A DNA stretch of 64,000 nt from Selaginella moellendorffii (Eukaryota > Streptophyta > Lycopodiopsida > Selaginellales > Selaginellaceae). Shown one piece after another: positions 41,549-53,577 of this stretch. Each line of letters opens with the position of its first letter. Position 1 is the stretch's first letter. Position numbers and translations under genes: made by a program. Where the stretch lies: the NCBI RefSeq assembly GCF_000143415.4, contig NW_003314358.1, forward strand, positions 320,731 to 384,730, written 5' to 3'. The notes under the pieces are model-generated. The model did no database searches and was not told the DNA's origin. It was given only the letters and a program-made list of their open reading frames with translations.

Positions 41549-41732
41549 GGCGGAAGATCCCCATAGCGCTAAACGATTTTCATCACATCAATTGTTAATG
41601 ATATATTTAAAAGAGCAGTGCCCATATTTTGAAGAGATGATTTTCATCACTCACAAAAGTGCCTTTGCCTCCCAGTTCCTCATGTGGAGCTCCCATTATC
41701 TCCATGATAATTAACACGTTCTCAAAATCAAG

Positions 41733-42926
41733 TTAATTCCTCAGTGTCCAAGCCCCACCTTGCAAAGCCGTCATATAATCCTTATAAAACATAAGCTTGG
41801 AGAGCCCTCTACCAATTTGCTCGCTGGGCACACTAAGCTCTCCCCATTGCCAGGAATGGACATTTGATCTTCACTGCTATTAACCACAGCCCTGTGCTCG
41901 GGACTCTTATACTTGTCATTGCTCAAAATCTGTAAGAAAACATTAACTTTGACTAGTCAGACAACATTAGTAAGCGAGACGCTGACCTGGGTCTGGTCGC
42001 CCAGATTGACCACGAACGAGTAAGGTATGGGCTTCACGGAGTACCACTCGTCATCGTGCATCACCTGGAGACCCTCGACGTGATCTTGGAGAAGCAGCGT
42101 GATCGATCCGGGGTCCGAGTGTGGGGCGATTCCCAGTACCAGATCGGGCTCGGGGCAAGCGGGATAGAAGTTGAGAACCATGACTCGCGAGCAGCCATTG
42201 AATGCCTTGTTGATGTAATCCTTTGGAAGATCCAAGCTCTCAGAGATGAGCTCCAGGAGGAACTTTGCAAGGTTGCGAACGCGAGTGGAGTAAACTTTCC
42301 TATAAGAAGATCATATACCAGAGATGTTAAGGAAGGATGGCGAGAAGGTATTTATACCTGTAAGATGCTGGCTTGTCAGGCCAGAGATCTTGCATCTCGG
42401 CCAGTGGGAGGCAGCTATGGTGGAGGTAATCTCTCCAGCTAAAAACCTTGTCTTGTGTAACATTGAAGCTGGTTTCATACCTCATTCGGGATTCGGTGTC
42501 TGTGGAGAAGTAGCGCATTTTCTCCTCGTTTGGGAGAGCGTGGAATTCGCGAGCCACCGATTGCATTTCATCCACCAAAAAATGGAGAACACCGTGATTG
42601 ATCACCTGTATGGAGAAGATCACAAAATTCTCGATCAATTCATAGACCCAGTGATGGATCAAAGAGATTTTGGGAGCAAGAACAATAGCACACCTGGAAG
42701 AAGCCCCATTTCACGCAAGCTTCACGGATTTGCGGGACAAGCGCTGAATTCGAGCCTCGCTCGAATTCAAGGCGGCGCCAACATCCAAGACTGGGAAGCT
42801 TTCCTCGCGATGAACGGCATTTGGGTGCTCCTCTATGGATCGGATGTAAATGCCGGGCAGCTTGTCCAGGCCCGAATCGACCAGATTCTTCACACCCAAG
42901 TGCAGTGGAAGAACTTCGGCATCCAT
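41733..42926 (-). pseudogene. 2-oxoglutarate/Fe(II)-dependent dioxygenase, frameshifted
   Basis: The DIOX_N part (LADSGLD-like start, PVLDVGAAL, REACVKWGFFQ, VINHGVLHFLVDEM) and the catalytic domain (VLNFYPACPEPDLVLGIAPHSDPGSITLLLQD, LVVNLGDQ-like, SPEHRAVVN) are obvious across four exons. The iron ligands HxD and H are present. Two breaks are seen. In exon 1 the frame changes between SSEARIQ and LVPQIREA (near 42740). In the last exon it changes after SIPGNG (near 41845), so the terminal YKDYMTAL region lies out of frame. The Arg of the 2-oxoglutarate-binding RxS motif is also Gln (DQMS). A pseudogene is the simplest explanation. Confidence 0.82.
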
Positions 42927-43059
42927 TGTTGAGTTCTTTGCAAAGATAAACTCCGGTTTTATACTCAAGCATTCTTGGCAGATACGAAAAATTTCTTAGA
43001 TTTTCTAAGAGGTTTGGTCACGAAGGAAAGTTGGCATGGCAAAATAAACGGTCCAGATG

Positions 43060-43930
43060 GCATCACGAATGGACGGACGTGATTGCTCTGTTGGCCACGC
43101 CACGGATGTCGTCTGCCAGGGCGGAGGCGCCACCGTTGGCGCTCCAGCCCGCGCGGATTCTCTCTGGCGCAAACGTTCTTCCCACGAAGGATGCCTTTCG
43201 AAACGAGTATGGTATGCCATTTGTTTCTCTTTTCATCTTCTTTCCGAGTGGGCGAGCAGCATTAAGAATGTGTTGCATTGCTCTTTAAGTTTTGTAGGAA
43301 AAGTTGTGAACATTCAAAGGCTTAACATGGTTCTCGACATTTTGAATGGATGGTACCGAGATAAAGGCTACTTTCCGCAGGTGGTTCTAGTGAGGTGGTT
43401 CTAGTGACAGTACACAGGTGACAGACCTGGAGACAATGCCAGACGGTATTCTTAACAATTTGCTGAGGCAGTAGTTAACAACATCAATATACGATTTTTG
43501 GACAGGAAAGCGTAAGCTTTTTCAGTCAGCATTCTCGTATTACGCAAAGCTTCCACTTCGTCACTGGCCATACGAGCCACTCCTTCCCATTCCACTTGGC
43601 CTGTGAAAAGCTGAACTTGTAGGGGGGCAGCTGACTGTCTTGGAAAAGAAGGCCCGAAACATTGCTTCGTCAGCTTACGACGAAAAAGGACAGGTGAATT
43701 CCAAAATCTTTTTGTTTCTAGCTTTAGACCCTGTATGATAAATTTACAGGTATACAGCTTGCAACAAGGTAGACGAGATGCAGAAACGGTCTTTACAGTG
43801 GGAATTATTGAAGATGTCAATATCGTGCCATAGACTGCTGAAGGTATCATTTCTATTCTTGTATATGTTATTGAAGAGGTATTGGGATGGTAGACTTGTG
43901 GAATGGAGGGTTGTCAGGAAACGGGTATGT
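43060..43930 (+). pseudogene. OEP80/Omp85-type outer-envelope protein fragment
   Basis: Plus-strand pieces match the POTRA region of plastid Omp85 proteins: LPTKDAFRNEYG, then after an intron GKVVNIQRLNMVLDILNGWYRDKGYF (43298-43380), NNINIRFLDRKA near 43480, and GRRDAETVFTVGIIEDVNIVP near 43770-43833. They lie in different frames with stops between. The beta-barrel part is missing. Dead fragment. Confidence 0.65.
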
Positions 43931-43974
43931 CATCACAACTTGTAAGAGCGAATTGATTTTCTAAATGCCACCAT

Positions 43975-44647
43975 CTACGCAGCATGACGAACGGAGCATT
44001 GTCGGTTGGATTGGTTGTTCTCCGGTATGGCGAGAACCACTTCGCGGTGAGGTAGTCGGGTCTCTGCCAGGGAGGGAGCGTGAGACGCCTTGAGCGAGCG
44101 TTTCATCGCGAGGGAGATGAGGTGGAGGAATTTGTGGAGCTCGTCCTTTGTGCCCACGAACACTGGCGGGATCTCGGCGAGGATCGCCTGGTATTCGTCG
44201 CTGGGGCGCGCGATCACGAACTGGGAGCTAAAATCTGTGTCGATGATCACTCGTTTGGAGCCGGCGTCGAGGAGGCGTACTCTCCTGGAAGAGAGGAGAA
44301 AATCACGCTGTGAGAATGACATAGAAATAGTTTGTAACCGACCTTTGGAGATTCCTTTGGATTGGCTCCAGCGCTATTTGCAAACCGGGCGTCACGATCT
44401 TCGCTCGACGTCGATCGCCACTGCAAGAAAATCTCTGGAAATTTCCGAGATGAGAGCACTGCAACAGCGATCGATCGATCTGTGCTTGCTTACCCGATGC
44501 AGAAGGAAATCTCGCAGCTCGTCGGTGAGATCTTGCGATTTGGTACTGGCATTAACTGGAGAGGGAATCGCCGTTACAGCAACCGCTCAAGCGGCACTCC
44601 TCCATGAAATCGTTCACCATCTCCGCCAAGAAGAGGGAGCTGGCCAT
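43975..44647 (-). CDS. DUF506 family protein (PD-(D/E)XK-like), model uncertain
   Basis: The conserved core KRVIIDTDFSSQFVIARPSDEYQAILAEIPPVFVGTKDELHKFLHLISLAMKRSL (44260-44090) is typical of plant DUF506 proteins, whose biochemical role is not settled. An ATG at 44647 opens FLAEMVNDFMEECRLSGCC, which fits the family N-terminus. The exons between 44585 and 44320 are unclear: a stop follows CNGDSLSS and the usual middle segment is not obvious. It may be a functional gene with an unresolved intron, or another decayed copy like its neighbours. Confidence 0.6.
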
Positions 44648-45060
44648 TGCTTCGTGCTCGCTGCCGCTGCATGCTGGCCGCGGCGCACAGCGGCCGTGTG
44701 TGCCTACGATCGATTTCCTGTCCTCTTGGGTGGCGATGCGTTGTCTACATACGATCGATGGGATCGTTTCTCTCCACCGCCTATATAATCTCTCAGTTTC
44801 TCTCCATCTGGTCTAGATTTCTAGATCGCTCGATCTTTCTTCGCGTTCCTCTTCTTCTCGATCCTCTTCTTTCCATTCTCGTTTCTAGATCGGGGAGATG
44901 CCAGGGATTCTTTGGCATTCCGATCGGAATGAGCGAAATTTCGACAGCGATTGCTATACACTTATCCAGCCCTAGAAAATTATTTCCTTGTCGAGTATGA
45001 CACTTGGCGTCTGCCACGCGTCGCACATGGGAAGAACCCTAAAATTTAAAGACCAAATTT

Positions 45061-46560
45061 TTAGACCCAGATATCGGAAGTGCAGGGTAGCGCATCTCGT
45101 GCGCCACTGTTTGGCTCCTCGCCGAAATCGACAAAGAAATCGTGATTGAGAGCTAGGCCTCCTTTCTCGGTGTTGCATTCCACCTGGAGAATGTGAGAGC
45201 CTTCGCTCGCGAGGCTCGGATAGAACTGATTGTCCCAGGAGCTAAACAGCGAGTTTGTCACGTAGAGACGCTTGCCATCGAGGCTGAGCTGCAGCATTTG
45301 GGCCTCCTCTCAGTTTCTTCCCCTGGAAACACCAAAGTTTTCTCGTTCGAACTCGATCGGATAGAGAGAACTTCACTTACCTGGACTGGAGGAACGCTGG
45401 ATTGCCAGTCTTCTCCGGTAGAGCTCTCGACCGCCACCACTTTGCTGCCTTTGGAAACCAAGCCTCCCAGCCAGAGCTGCCCGGTTAGCAACACGCAACC
45501 CAATCAATACTTCCGACCTGGATGGATCATCGATGTTGTACTGCCTCAAATCGCCGTGAAGTCAATTCACAAAGTAGAGGAAGCGATCATCCAGGGAGAT
45601 GAGAAGGTCCGTGATCAAGCCAGGCATCTCGGGTAAGATCCAGTTCTTCACCTTGAGCGAGCGGCAAAACAGTCTGCCACCACCTTAAGATCAAACAACG
45701 AGAGAGAGAGAGTTAGAACTCCACGATCTATTCAAGCTTACTTCGTGATCCCAAGTGCTATCATCTTTCTTGAAGAACCGGACCAAAGTACTGCTTAGAG
45801 CACAGGTTACGTAGCCAGTATCCTTTTCTGGATTGTGTAGAAATCGAATCTACACCAACAAAACTCCAGGGAAAAAGAGAGAAAATGAAAAAAGCGCTAC
45901 CTCAAGTGGGATCAATCCAGTGTCGCCGAGATCGATGGTTTGCTTCAAAGTTCCGCCCGGCCAGTCGTACACAAAGAGTTCTCTCCCGTACAGACCTTGG
46001 AAAGATCTCCCAAATCAAAACCTTTGGTAAACGCAGAGGGCGCCCACTGATCATCATTTTGTGACGAGGTTGATACCAAAAGTCGTAGCCAAAAGAGGGA
46101 CTATGTCCTTGTTTTTCCCATCTAAGTCGTAAGTTCCAAAGCTCAACAGTGACCAAAAAAAAAATGTGATCTACGTGAACGACAAGAACTCACAAGAACT
46201 TACCTTCCTTTGATGTTGAATTCTTCATTCAAGAGCAAAAATCCAGCTCCTTGTGCTCGTCCTTCTTTGTCTCCAAGGCACGAGATCATAATCTCGCCAG
46301 AAGCAAGGCAGGCACGGTGTGAGGAAACGCGAGCCCAGTTTTTTCGTACATATCCTCCGCCTCGATCACTTTGTGAAGCACTGGAGCTTTCGGATCTTTC
46401 AGAGTGTTCACAATGTAAATTCGAGAAGAACTGAAAGACCAAAGAACTTAGCTCACGGACAAAACTTAGAAGCTGTGATATACTCACACTACCGATGGAA
46501 GAACAAGGTAGCAACGCTCAGCATCCTTCTCTCCATGGCAGGAGCTGCAAGAATTCCATC
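45061..46560 (-). pseudogene. Selenium-binding protein 1 (methanethiol oxidase family) pseudogene
   Basis: Similarity covers most of the family length in order: [121 protein letters not shown] and the C-terminal TSDIWV. Disruptions are visible. TGA replaces the Trp codon after LYFVN (near 45560). About two bases are missing just before MLQLSLDGK (near 45300). There is at least one further frame change near 46320. Introns are kept, so it is a DNA-level duplicate. Confidence 0.85.
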
Positions 46561-48003
46561 CAGAGTGATTGACATCATGCAATAATGATTCACGAAGATA
46601 AGCCTAATAATTTATGATAGAATATACATACATTGGATATGACATATTACACATTAGAATTGTCCCTATGTTTAATTACATTTTTGGTTTGCTGAAGTAA
46701 ACCTGTATAATAGTGGATATACCTAAAATATGTTTGGATATTTTAGTTTACTATTTAACGGTTGTTATTCATTTAGATTAATTTTATATTTATAATTTAT
46801 AAACTTTTTTAAACACTTTCTAGTATATTCTTTTTATTTTACCATCTAATAGTTGATATGCAATAAGATTAATCTTGTGTTTATAAATTATAAATATATT
46901 TTATTTTGGATTAATTAGTAAAAATAACACTACTATTAAGCAAACCAAGCATTGCTAATTTGTTCTATATTGCATGCACAGATGTTACAACACTCAACTG
47001 TTAACACCATTAGATCTAGCCAATGGCAGCCATCCGATAGGGAGGTAATTGTGAAAGGGTTATTTTCTTAACCACATCTTACTTAATAATCATATAAAAG
47101 ATTCTCTCTTGTGCATATCCTTTACCCTTTGCAAATTATACTCATTCTTATATCAAATCCAATGCATAGCAAGCGCTGATTGTCCCACCTTTTCTTTTTC
47201 ATGTAGTCAAAACAAATAGAACTTACTTATAGTAAGCATTCATAAGTGGGATCCAGCTCTCTCAGTGACATTGAAGTGCTAAGACAAACACTCAACCAAA
47301 TGGCAGATAGAAAATGGTTCTAGAACAAGAGAACTATTCATTGCAAGAACATAAAATTCACTTAGAGAGAGAGACAATCTTAAAGAAGACCTAAACTAAT
47401 TTAACTAACTCAACTTTTTTCTCCAGAATAAAAGAATCTAAATTGAAATGCTCTTCAAATGACATTGTTAGGGTACATTCCGCCCAGCAAAAGCCACAAG
47501 AAGAATTGTCAAAATCTTTGTTTTGCAGGTTAGCCTTAAAAAAAAATTTACCAGGCAATTTTTTTTTATTCTTTCAATTGAAGGTGCATTTCAAATTTAT
47601 GCCCTGCTGGTAAAGGAATAGACGCTGTGTACTGATGCTATGTGGCAAAATTTCTCTGTCCAGCCAGCTATCCTGCGCAGCAAATAAAACGTGTAACTTG
47701 TGTCACCTGTGCTCTGCAAAAGGATAAGATGTGATGTCCTCCCATGTTGTTTTTTGCTATTGAAAACTAAATGACCAAAAGAGTGATAAGGTTTTAATAT
47801 ACATTCATTTGGTCTAATGCTAGATTAGATGCCAGGTTTGTTGATCACTTAGGTGTGTGTATTGACAGATCTTCATGCTTTAAAAGCCATCCGCTGAGCT
47901 CCACTAATATAACAGAGTGTTCCACCTTGCTTTCAGTTCATCCAGCTTCTCTTGCCTTCATCTTGCTCCAGAGCTTCGAGTCCTTTCATTCTTTCAAGGA
48001 AAG
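46561..48003. other. AT-rich spacer and promoter of the first Cry-like gene
   Basis: The first kilobase is AT-rich repeat material. From about 47690 the sequence matches the region upstream of 51974, with conserved GTAACTTGTGTCA, GATGTGATGTCCTCCCA, CTTTAAAAGCC and an ATATAA-type TATA candidate near 47906. Confidence 0.5.
46745..46920 (+). repeat. AT-rich dispersed repeat, inverted relative to about 57235-57420
   Basis: AAACACTTTCTAGTATATTC and neighbouring blocks recur in reverse complement at about 57240. The family was not recognised. Confidence 0.5.
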
Positions 48004-49362
48004 ATGGATGTTGAGCAGGCACTCCTGGATGGGTTCGAGAAGGGCATTTCGCTGGGCCTGAAGATGATCCCAAAGGTGGGCTCCTTCGCGCAGGCCATAT
48101 TCGGGCAGTTGTGGAGCATAGCGCTTGCACCCCGCACCGCGCAGCAGAAACAAGCCGCCATGGATTCGCTGTTCGAGGCGGTGGAGAAGATGATCGAGCA
48201 AGCTCTGGCTAAAAACATTGCGGATCAAGCAAGAGCTGCGAATGCCACCATCTCCCAGCTGGGCCAGGACTACTACGTCTCCGTCGCGGCCTTCCAGGCC
48301 AATAACTCGGTCGGCACGCGCAACATCGTGGTGCGATTCGAGCAGTGCAAGGCCCAACTCCTCCAAATGCTCAATCTCTTCTCGCAGCCCAGCTACATGA
48401 AGCATACACTCCTCTCTTACGGATCCGCGCTCACATTGTACACAACGCTGCTCCGCGAGATGATCCAAAGCGCCAAGGTTTGCGGCTACACCGCCTCGGA
48501 AGTGGCCGCTTTCCAGAGAGACATCAATGATCGGATCAGATTCTCGCTCAACCAAGTCATGTTCGACGCTCTCTCCAAGCTGGTGAGGGAAGGGGGCGAA
48601 TTTAAGTACCCCGGTATGGCCAACGTCGCCAAGGGCCTCTTCGAGATCTCTGCAGGCTTAATGAACTTCCACACTGAATGGCACAACGGTGCAGCTTGCC
48701 TGATCGCGAACAACCACCAGGAGTATCCGGATTGCGACTTTGTGGATACCAAGGCGCACTACCAGCTGAACTTCCGGCGCAGGCCCGGTGACGGGTGGAA
48801 CTACTACGAGATGCCGCAGGTGTTCGTCAGTGGTCGTCCGGCACTCCATATCTACACCAAGCCTGAGCAGGAGATTCATGTAGCGCGCTTCGCGTTCGAG
48901 GAGGACAACGTGGAAATGAAATTCCGGGCGTACTACATGGTTGATCATGACGACTTCGACTCTTGGCAAGTGTTGGTGACCGTGGGCAGCGGTTTCAAAC
49001 CTGTGGTACGTAAACTTTGATTCATCAACTTGCTCAATGTTTCAAGATTCTGGACACAGATGGTAACACTGAAGTTGGTTTCTTGCTTGCAGGAGCTTCA
49101 GTTCAACCTCAATAAGCGTCAATCCCCTATTGTATCCTTCCCGTGGGTGAAGATGTACTACCCCGGAAATCCTCCGACCACCCAGTTTGACAAGTTTAGG
49201 ACCAACATGAGAGTCTATTATGACGAGTACAGTTCGTTTAAGCCATTAAAAAGCAGGTCTTACCACATCACCACTAAGGCTGCTGGGCCCGCAACCAAGA
49301 ATTACTACTTGATCGCATTTGAAGTTGTGCCCGCGAAGGCTCCAAAGCTGCCATGGCTGTGA
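48004..49362 (+). CDS. Candidate Cry-like pore-forming (insecticidal-type) protein, tandem copy 1
   Basis: Two exons (48004-49005 and 49093-49362, phase-0 intron of 87 nt) encode 423 residues. The ATG is chosen because it begins the block shared with copy 2 (EQALLDGFEKGISLG); upstream codons look like 5' UTR. Residues 1 to about 245 are predicted helical and amphipathic, with hydrophobic helices around FAQAIFGQLWSIAL and LSYGSALTLYTTLLREM. The rest is aromatic and beta-rich. The order and some spacing recall domain I of three-domain delta-endotoxins, a fold also reported in fern insecticidal proteins. There is no signal peptide. The link is inference from pattern; it could be an unrelated lycophyte family. 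Coding is intact and more GC-rich than its surroundings. Confidence 0.4.
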
Positions 49363-49419
49363 TATGAAGATTAAGAATCTACTAAAATAAAATTGCCTTA
49401 AGAACATTCTCAGACTTAC

Positions 49420-50760
49420 GAAGGGCTTGAACGACAGGGCTCTCGTGTCCTACTCCAAAGCGCAGCCAGTGCTGGCCAAGGAGCGGGGGAATGAGGATGG
49501 CAGCTGTGCATTGGACAGTGCCGCCACGATTGGCTGCGCAGCACCAGCCCGGCAAGCCCTCTTGATCTCCTGGTAGTCTGGGATGGCGCCACCGGCTGTG
49601 GAGTCGCATTGGACGCCGCTGCTCGTAGCCTCCGTGTTACAGGGACGATTTCGCGTGTCGACCAAGCTCATCCATGGAGGTGAGTTCTAGTTTCTCTCTC
49701 TTTCTTTAAAGTAGTAAGTGGTCAAGATCTTTGTTTGGGTATCTCGGGCTTTCCTGGATCGATCAAACATTTTTTTTTGGATAGTTTGTCTCTGGAATGT
49801 CTGGATCATGGGCTTTCTTTCGATGGATCGACCAGACAATAGTTCTTACATTTCTCTCGTTGTACCAACTTGCTCCAGGTGTGAGATATCTCGAGAAGGC
49901 AGTACGCACTGGACGCACTGGACGAGCGAGCGCAGCTCATCCAGAATGCTGCACACCTCCGTCGAGTCCTTCGAGTTCTTCCCGGTGTCTTCGGTTGCAA
50001 AGACAGCGGGCGATGGAAAGACGCTCAAAGGCACGGTGGTCTGCTACGATGGCCAAATGGACGATGCTCGCGTCAACGTTTCTCTGGCTTGCACGGCGGC
50101 GCTGGCGGGAGCAGCAGTGCTCAACCACGCCGAGGCAACCGCGATCATCAAGGATGGATCCACTGGCCAAGTCGTGGGTGCTCGAGTCCGGGACAATCTT
50201 AGCGGCATGGAATTTGACGTCCATGCAAAGGTCGTGATGAATGCCGGGGGACCTTTTGTGGACGAGCTGAGAAGATTTGCGGACAAGGAGTCCAAGCCGA
50301 TGATCGCTCCCAGCAGTGGCGTTCACGTCGTTCTTCCCGACTACTACTCGCCCGAGTCTATGGGGCTCATTGTTCCCAAGACGAAAGATGGCCGGGTGGT
50401 GTTTATGCTGCCATGACTGGGAAGAACGGTGGCTGGGACCACTGATTCTATTTCCCCTATCACCATGCTTCCGGAGCTGAAGGAAGAGGAGATCCAGTTC
50501 ATCTTGGACGCCATCAGTGACTACGTTTGTGTCAAGGTAAAGGAACAACAAGTTGATCTTTCTTTCTTTTGGTCTGTTCTAACTTTTTCTTTCCTCTCAG
50601 GTCCGCCGCTCTGATGTTATGTCCGCGTGGGGCGGCATTAGGCCGATCCGTCCGCGAATGGAGACACGTCAAGCATCTCCAGAGATCACGTAAGCTGCGT
50701 GGAGCCTCACGGCATGGTGACAATCACCGGTGAAAAGCGGACGACCTACAGAAGGTAAGT
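49420..50760 (+). pseudogene. FAD-dependent glycerol-3-phosphate dehydrogenase (SDP6-like) pseudogene
   Basis: Segments in order match the mitochondrial flavoenzyme: DGATGCGVALDAAARSLRV, STKLIHGG, GVRYLEKAV, KGTVVCYDGQMDDARVNVSLACTAALAGAAVLNHAEA, VMNAGGPFVDELRRFAD, SSGVHVVLPDYYSPESMGLIVPKTKDGRVVFML, VAGTTDS, EIQFILDAISDY and MVTITGEKRTTYR. The FAD-binding GGG motif is damaged. The frame changes near 49620, 49960, 50415 and 50650, and the C-terminal domain is missing. Introns are partly retained. A short piece of the N-terminus recurs at 53578. Confidence 0.85.
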
Positions 50761-50809
50761 TTTACTTTTGGGTCATAGAAAAGACTATTAAAGCCTGTTG
50801 GGGGCACAG

Positions 50810-50960
50810 ATTTCGTCAACTCAAGAGAGAGATGGTGCTGGAACCTGATCCAAGGGGTTACACAGTTGTTCCAACAACGTTCGCTCCACACCAGGAAGCA
50901 CCGTTCGTGCTGTCCGTCTTTACAAAAGCGCCTATCACATTTGATCCACTCACTGCGTGA
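50810..50960 (+). pseudogene. Phytocalpain (DEK1-like) C-terminal fragment
   Basis: About 50 residues, REMVLEPDPRGYTVVPTTF and EAPFVLSVFTKAPITFDPL before TGA, match the end of the calpain C2-like domain of plant DEK1. An acceptor-like AG precedes it. No other calpain part is near, so it is an isolated exon joined behind the SDP6 pseudogene. Confidence 0.65.
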
Positions 50961-51973
50961 ATCCGTGCTCCTTGGAGCCAGACAGCTCGGTGCTGCTGCT
51001 TTGCTCGAGACACCATCGAATGCGGATAAAGAAGGTATGTTGCAGGATTTTAGCGTTTCTCGTTTCTTAAGTATATGTTCTTGCAGATACTGGGAGGTGG
51101 TTGTGTGCTTTTCTTTTTCTTTTTCTTCTTGTTTTCAGAGTGGAATCTTGTCTGGTTTTGCTCCAGTTTTTGGCCTCCATGCAAGTGGAGAGGCTGAGTC
51201 TGTACATAGATTCGGTTTTGTATAATCTGAGACATAACCATGATCTAGTTTGAAAGTCAAAAAAATCCTGGCCGACCTTGTGTCTTTTTGAAGGTGTCAT
51301 GCTAAAAAATGGAGGTGGTTCCTGCCAAATTAATCAAAGATCTTCAAAGGAAAAAACGTACTTGGGAGTTTACTTTGAGAGATCTGATTTACTGACTGCT
51401 GCTCTCTGCATCCACATTGAAGAAGCCTCTAGCTGTTGTTTGATCTTGTTCTTGCTTAGAAGAGCAAGAACTTGTGGTGTAGTTGCTTCTGCTGTCCTTT
51501 CCATATCCTCGTTGCACAGCTCGATTTCGCCGCCGCCAGTGCCAGTTCCACGCTTACCACCTTGTACTGGGACTGGTCAAGGACGTAGACGCAAATGAAG
51601 CTGTGTGCAGGATAGCTGATCTTAAAAATTCCGAATCAGATCCATACCGAGAAATCAGTCACACAGTGAAACGTGCATATGTGCAAACACAACTTGTAAC
51701 TTGTGTCAGCCGTGCCTCTCAACTGGATGTGATGTCCTCCCAAGTTGTGTTATTGTTCGCAAACTTGTTTTGGTCGCTGTGGACCACGCAAGTATCTGAT
51801 AAAACATCGATCAACAAAGTTGTGGAAAGCATATCCTCCTTGTATGCTTTAAAAGCCAAGCCGCGGAGCTGCACAAATATAAGGGAGTGCTCCACCTTTT
51901 TTTCAGTTTATCCAGCTTCTCTTGCCTTCATCTTGCTCCAGAGCTTGGAATCCTTTCATTCTTTCAAGGAAAG
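50961..51973. other. Spacer and promoter of the second Cry-like gene
   Basis: No gene was recognised between 50961 and about 51680. From about 51688 the sequence parallels the upstream region of copy 1, including CTTTAAAAGCC and a TATA candidate (AATATAAGGG, about 51885). Confidence 0.5.
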
Positions 51974-53315
51974 ATGGCAGGTTCTATTGTTGAGCAGGCA
52001 CTCCTGGATGGGTTCGAGAAGGGCATTTCGCTAGGCCCGAAGATGGTCCCAGTTGTGGGCTCCTTCGCGCAGGCCATGTTCGGGCAGTTGTGGAGCATAG
52101 CGCTTGCACCCCGCACCGCGCAGCAGAAACAAGCCGCCATGGATTCGCTGTTCGAGGCGGTGGGTAAGAAGATCGAGCAAGCTCTGGCTGAAAACATTGC
52201 GGATCAAGCAAGAGCTGCGAATGCCACCATCTCCCAGCTGGGCCAGGACTACTACGTCTCCGTCGCGGCCTTCCAGGCCAATAACTCGGTCGGCACGCAC
52301 AATATCGTGGTGCGATTCGAGCAGTGCAAGGCCCAACTCCTCCAAATGCTCAATCTCTTCTCGCATCCCAGCAACATGAAGCACACACTCCTCTCTTACG
52401 GATCCACACTAGCATTGTACACAACGCTGCTCCGCGAGATGATCCAAAGCGCCAAGGATTGCGGCTACACCACCCTGGAAGTGGCCGATTTCCAGAGAGA
52501 CATCAATGATTGGATCAGATCCTCGCTCAACCAAGTCATGTTCGACGCTCTCTCCAAGCTGGTGAGGGAAGGGGGCGAATGGAAGTACCCCAGGATGGCC
52601 AACGTCGCCATGAGCCTCTTCAAGATCTCTGCAGGCGTGATGAACTTCCACACGGAATGGCACAACGGTGTAGCTTGCCTGATCGCGACCACCCACAAGG
52701 AGTATCCGAATTGCGATTTTGTGGATACCAAGGCGCACTATCAGCTGAACTTCCGGCGCAGGGTCGGTGACGGGAGGAACTACTATGCGATGCCGCAGGT
52801 GTTCGTCAGTGGTCGTCCGGCACTCCACATCTACGCCAAGCCTGAGCATGAGATTCGTGTAGCGCGCTTTGCGTTCGAGGAGGACAACGTGGAGATGAAA
52901 TTCCGGGCGTACTACATGGTTGATCACGACAACCTTGACTCTTGGCAGGTGTTGGTGACCCTAAGCAGCCTTTCCAATCCTCGGGTATGTAAACTTTGAT
53001 TCATCAACTAAAAGTTGGTAACCTGGAGGTTTGCAGGAACTTCAGTTCAACCTCAGCAGGCGGGAATCCCCCATTGTGTCCTTCCCGTGGGTGAAGATGT
53101 ACTATTCCAACACAGAGGGAAGTGCTTGGAGCACCAATTTTGACAAGTTCAGCACCAACATGAGGGTTTATTATGATGAGTATAGTTCGTTCAAGCCAGT
53201 CAAAGGCACGGCTTACAACATCACCACTAAGGCTACTGGGCCTGCAATCAAGAATTACTATCTGATTGCATTTGAAGTTGTTCCAGCCAAGGCTCCAAAG
53301 CTGCCATGGCTGTGA
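51974..53315 (+). CDS. Candidate Cry-like pore-forming (insecticidal-type) protein, tandem copy 2
   Basis: Two exons (51974-52984 and 53037-53315, phase-0 intron of 52 nt) encode 429 residues. It is a close paralogue of the gene at 48004, with a few extra residues at the N-terminus (MAGSIVEQ) and in exon 2. Both genes share the helical N-terminal half, the conserved segment DTKAHYQLNFRR, the aromatic motif FPWVKMYY and the terminal VVPAKAPKLPWL. Many differences between copies are single substitutions with the frame preserved, which suggests both are under protein-level constraint. Same reservation on function as for copy 1. The gene converges on nothing; an SDP6 fragment follows. Confidence 0.4.
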
Positions 53316-53577
53316 TCATAATTTGAGGGAAGTTAGGTAACCTATAGCAACAAAGTTTTATGCTTTTCAGTTAAGTACCACAGACCAGGAGTAGTATTGA
53401 CTATTAAAATTTAAAATAAAATGCTTTAAGAATATTCTCAGTTTTGTGTAAGCCTTAAAACTTTACTCTACCTTTTTGTATCCCAAAATTTCGTTATGTT
53501 TAGCTAAGGCGGCGTTGCTCCTGGGCAGTGACAGTGCCACTGAGATTAGATCAATCCATCCATCCATCGCCAGCAGT

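Noticed and set aside
47917..48003. Upstream in-frame extension (MFHLAFSSS...) as a signal peptide for the first Cry-like gene
   Set aside because: The corresponding region in copy 2 reads like conserved 5' UTR, and the strongest shared start is the internal ATG; the extension is not clearly a signal sequence.
48004..53315. Recent bacterial transfer or contamination as source of the Cry-like genes
   Set aside because: Both copies have a spliceosomal intron at the same position, a eukaryote-type promoter region and plant-gene flanks; ancient transfer cannot be judged from here.
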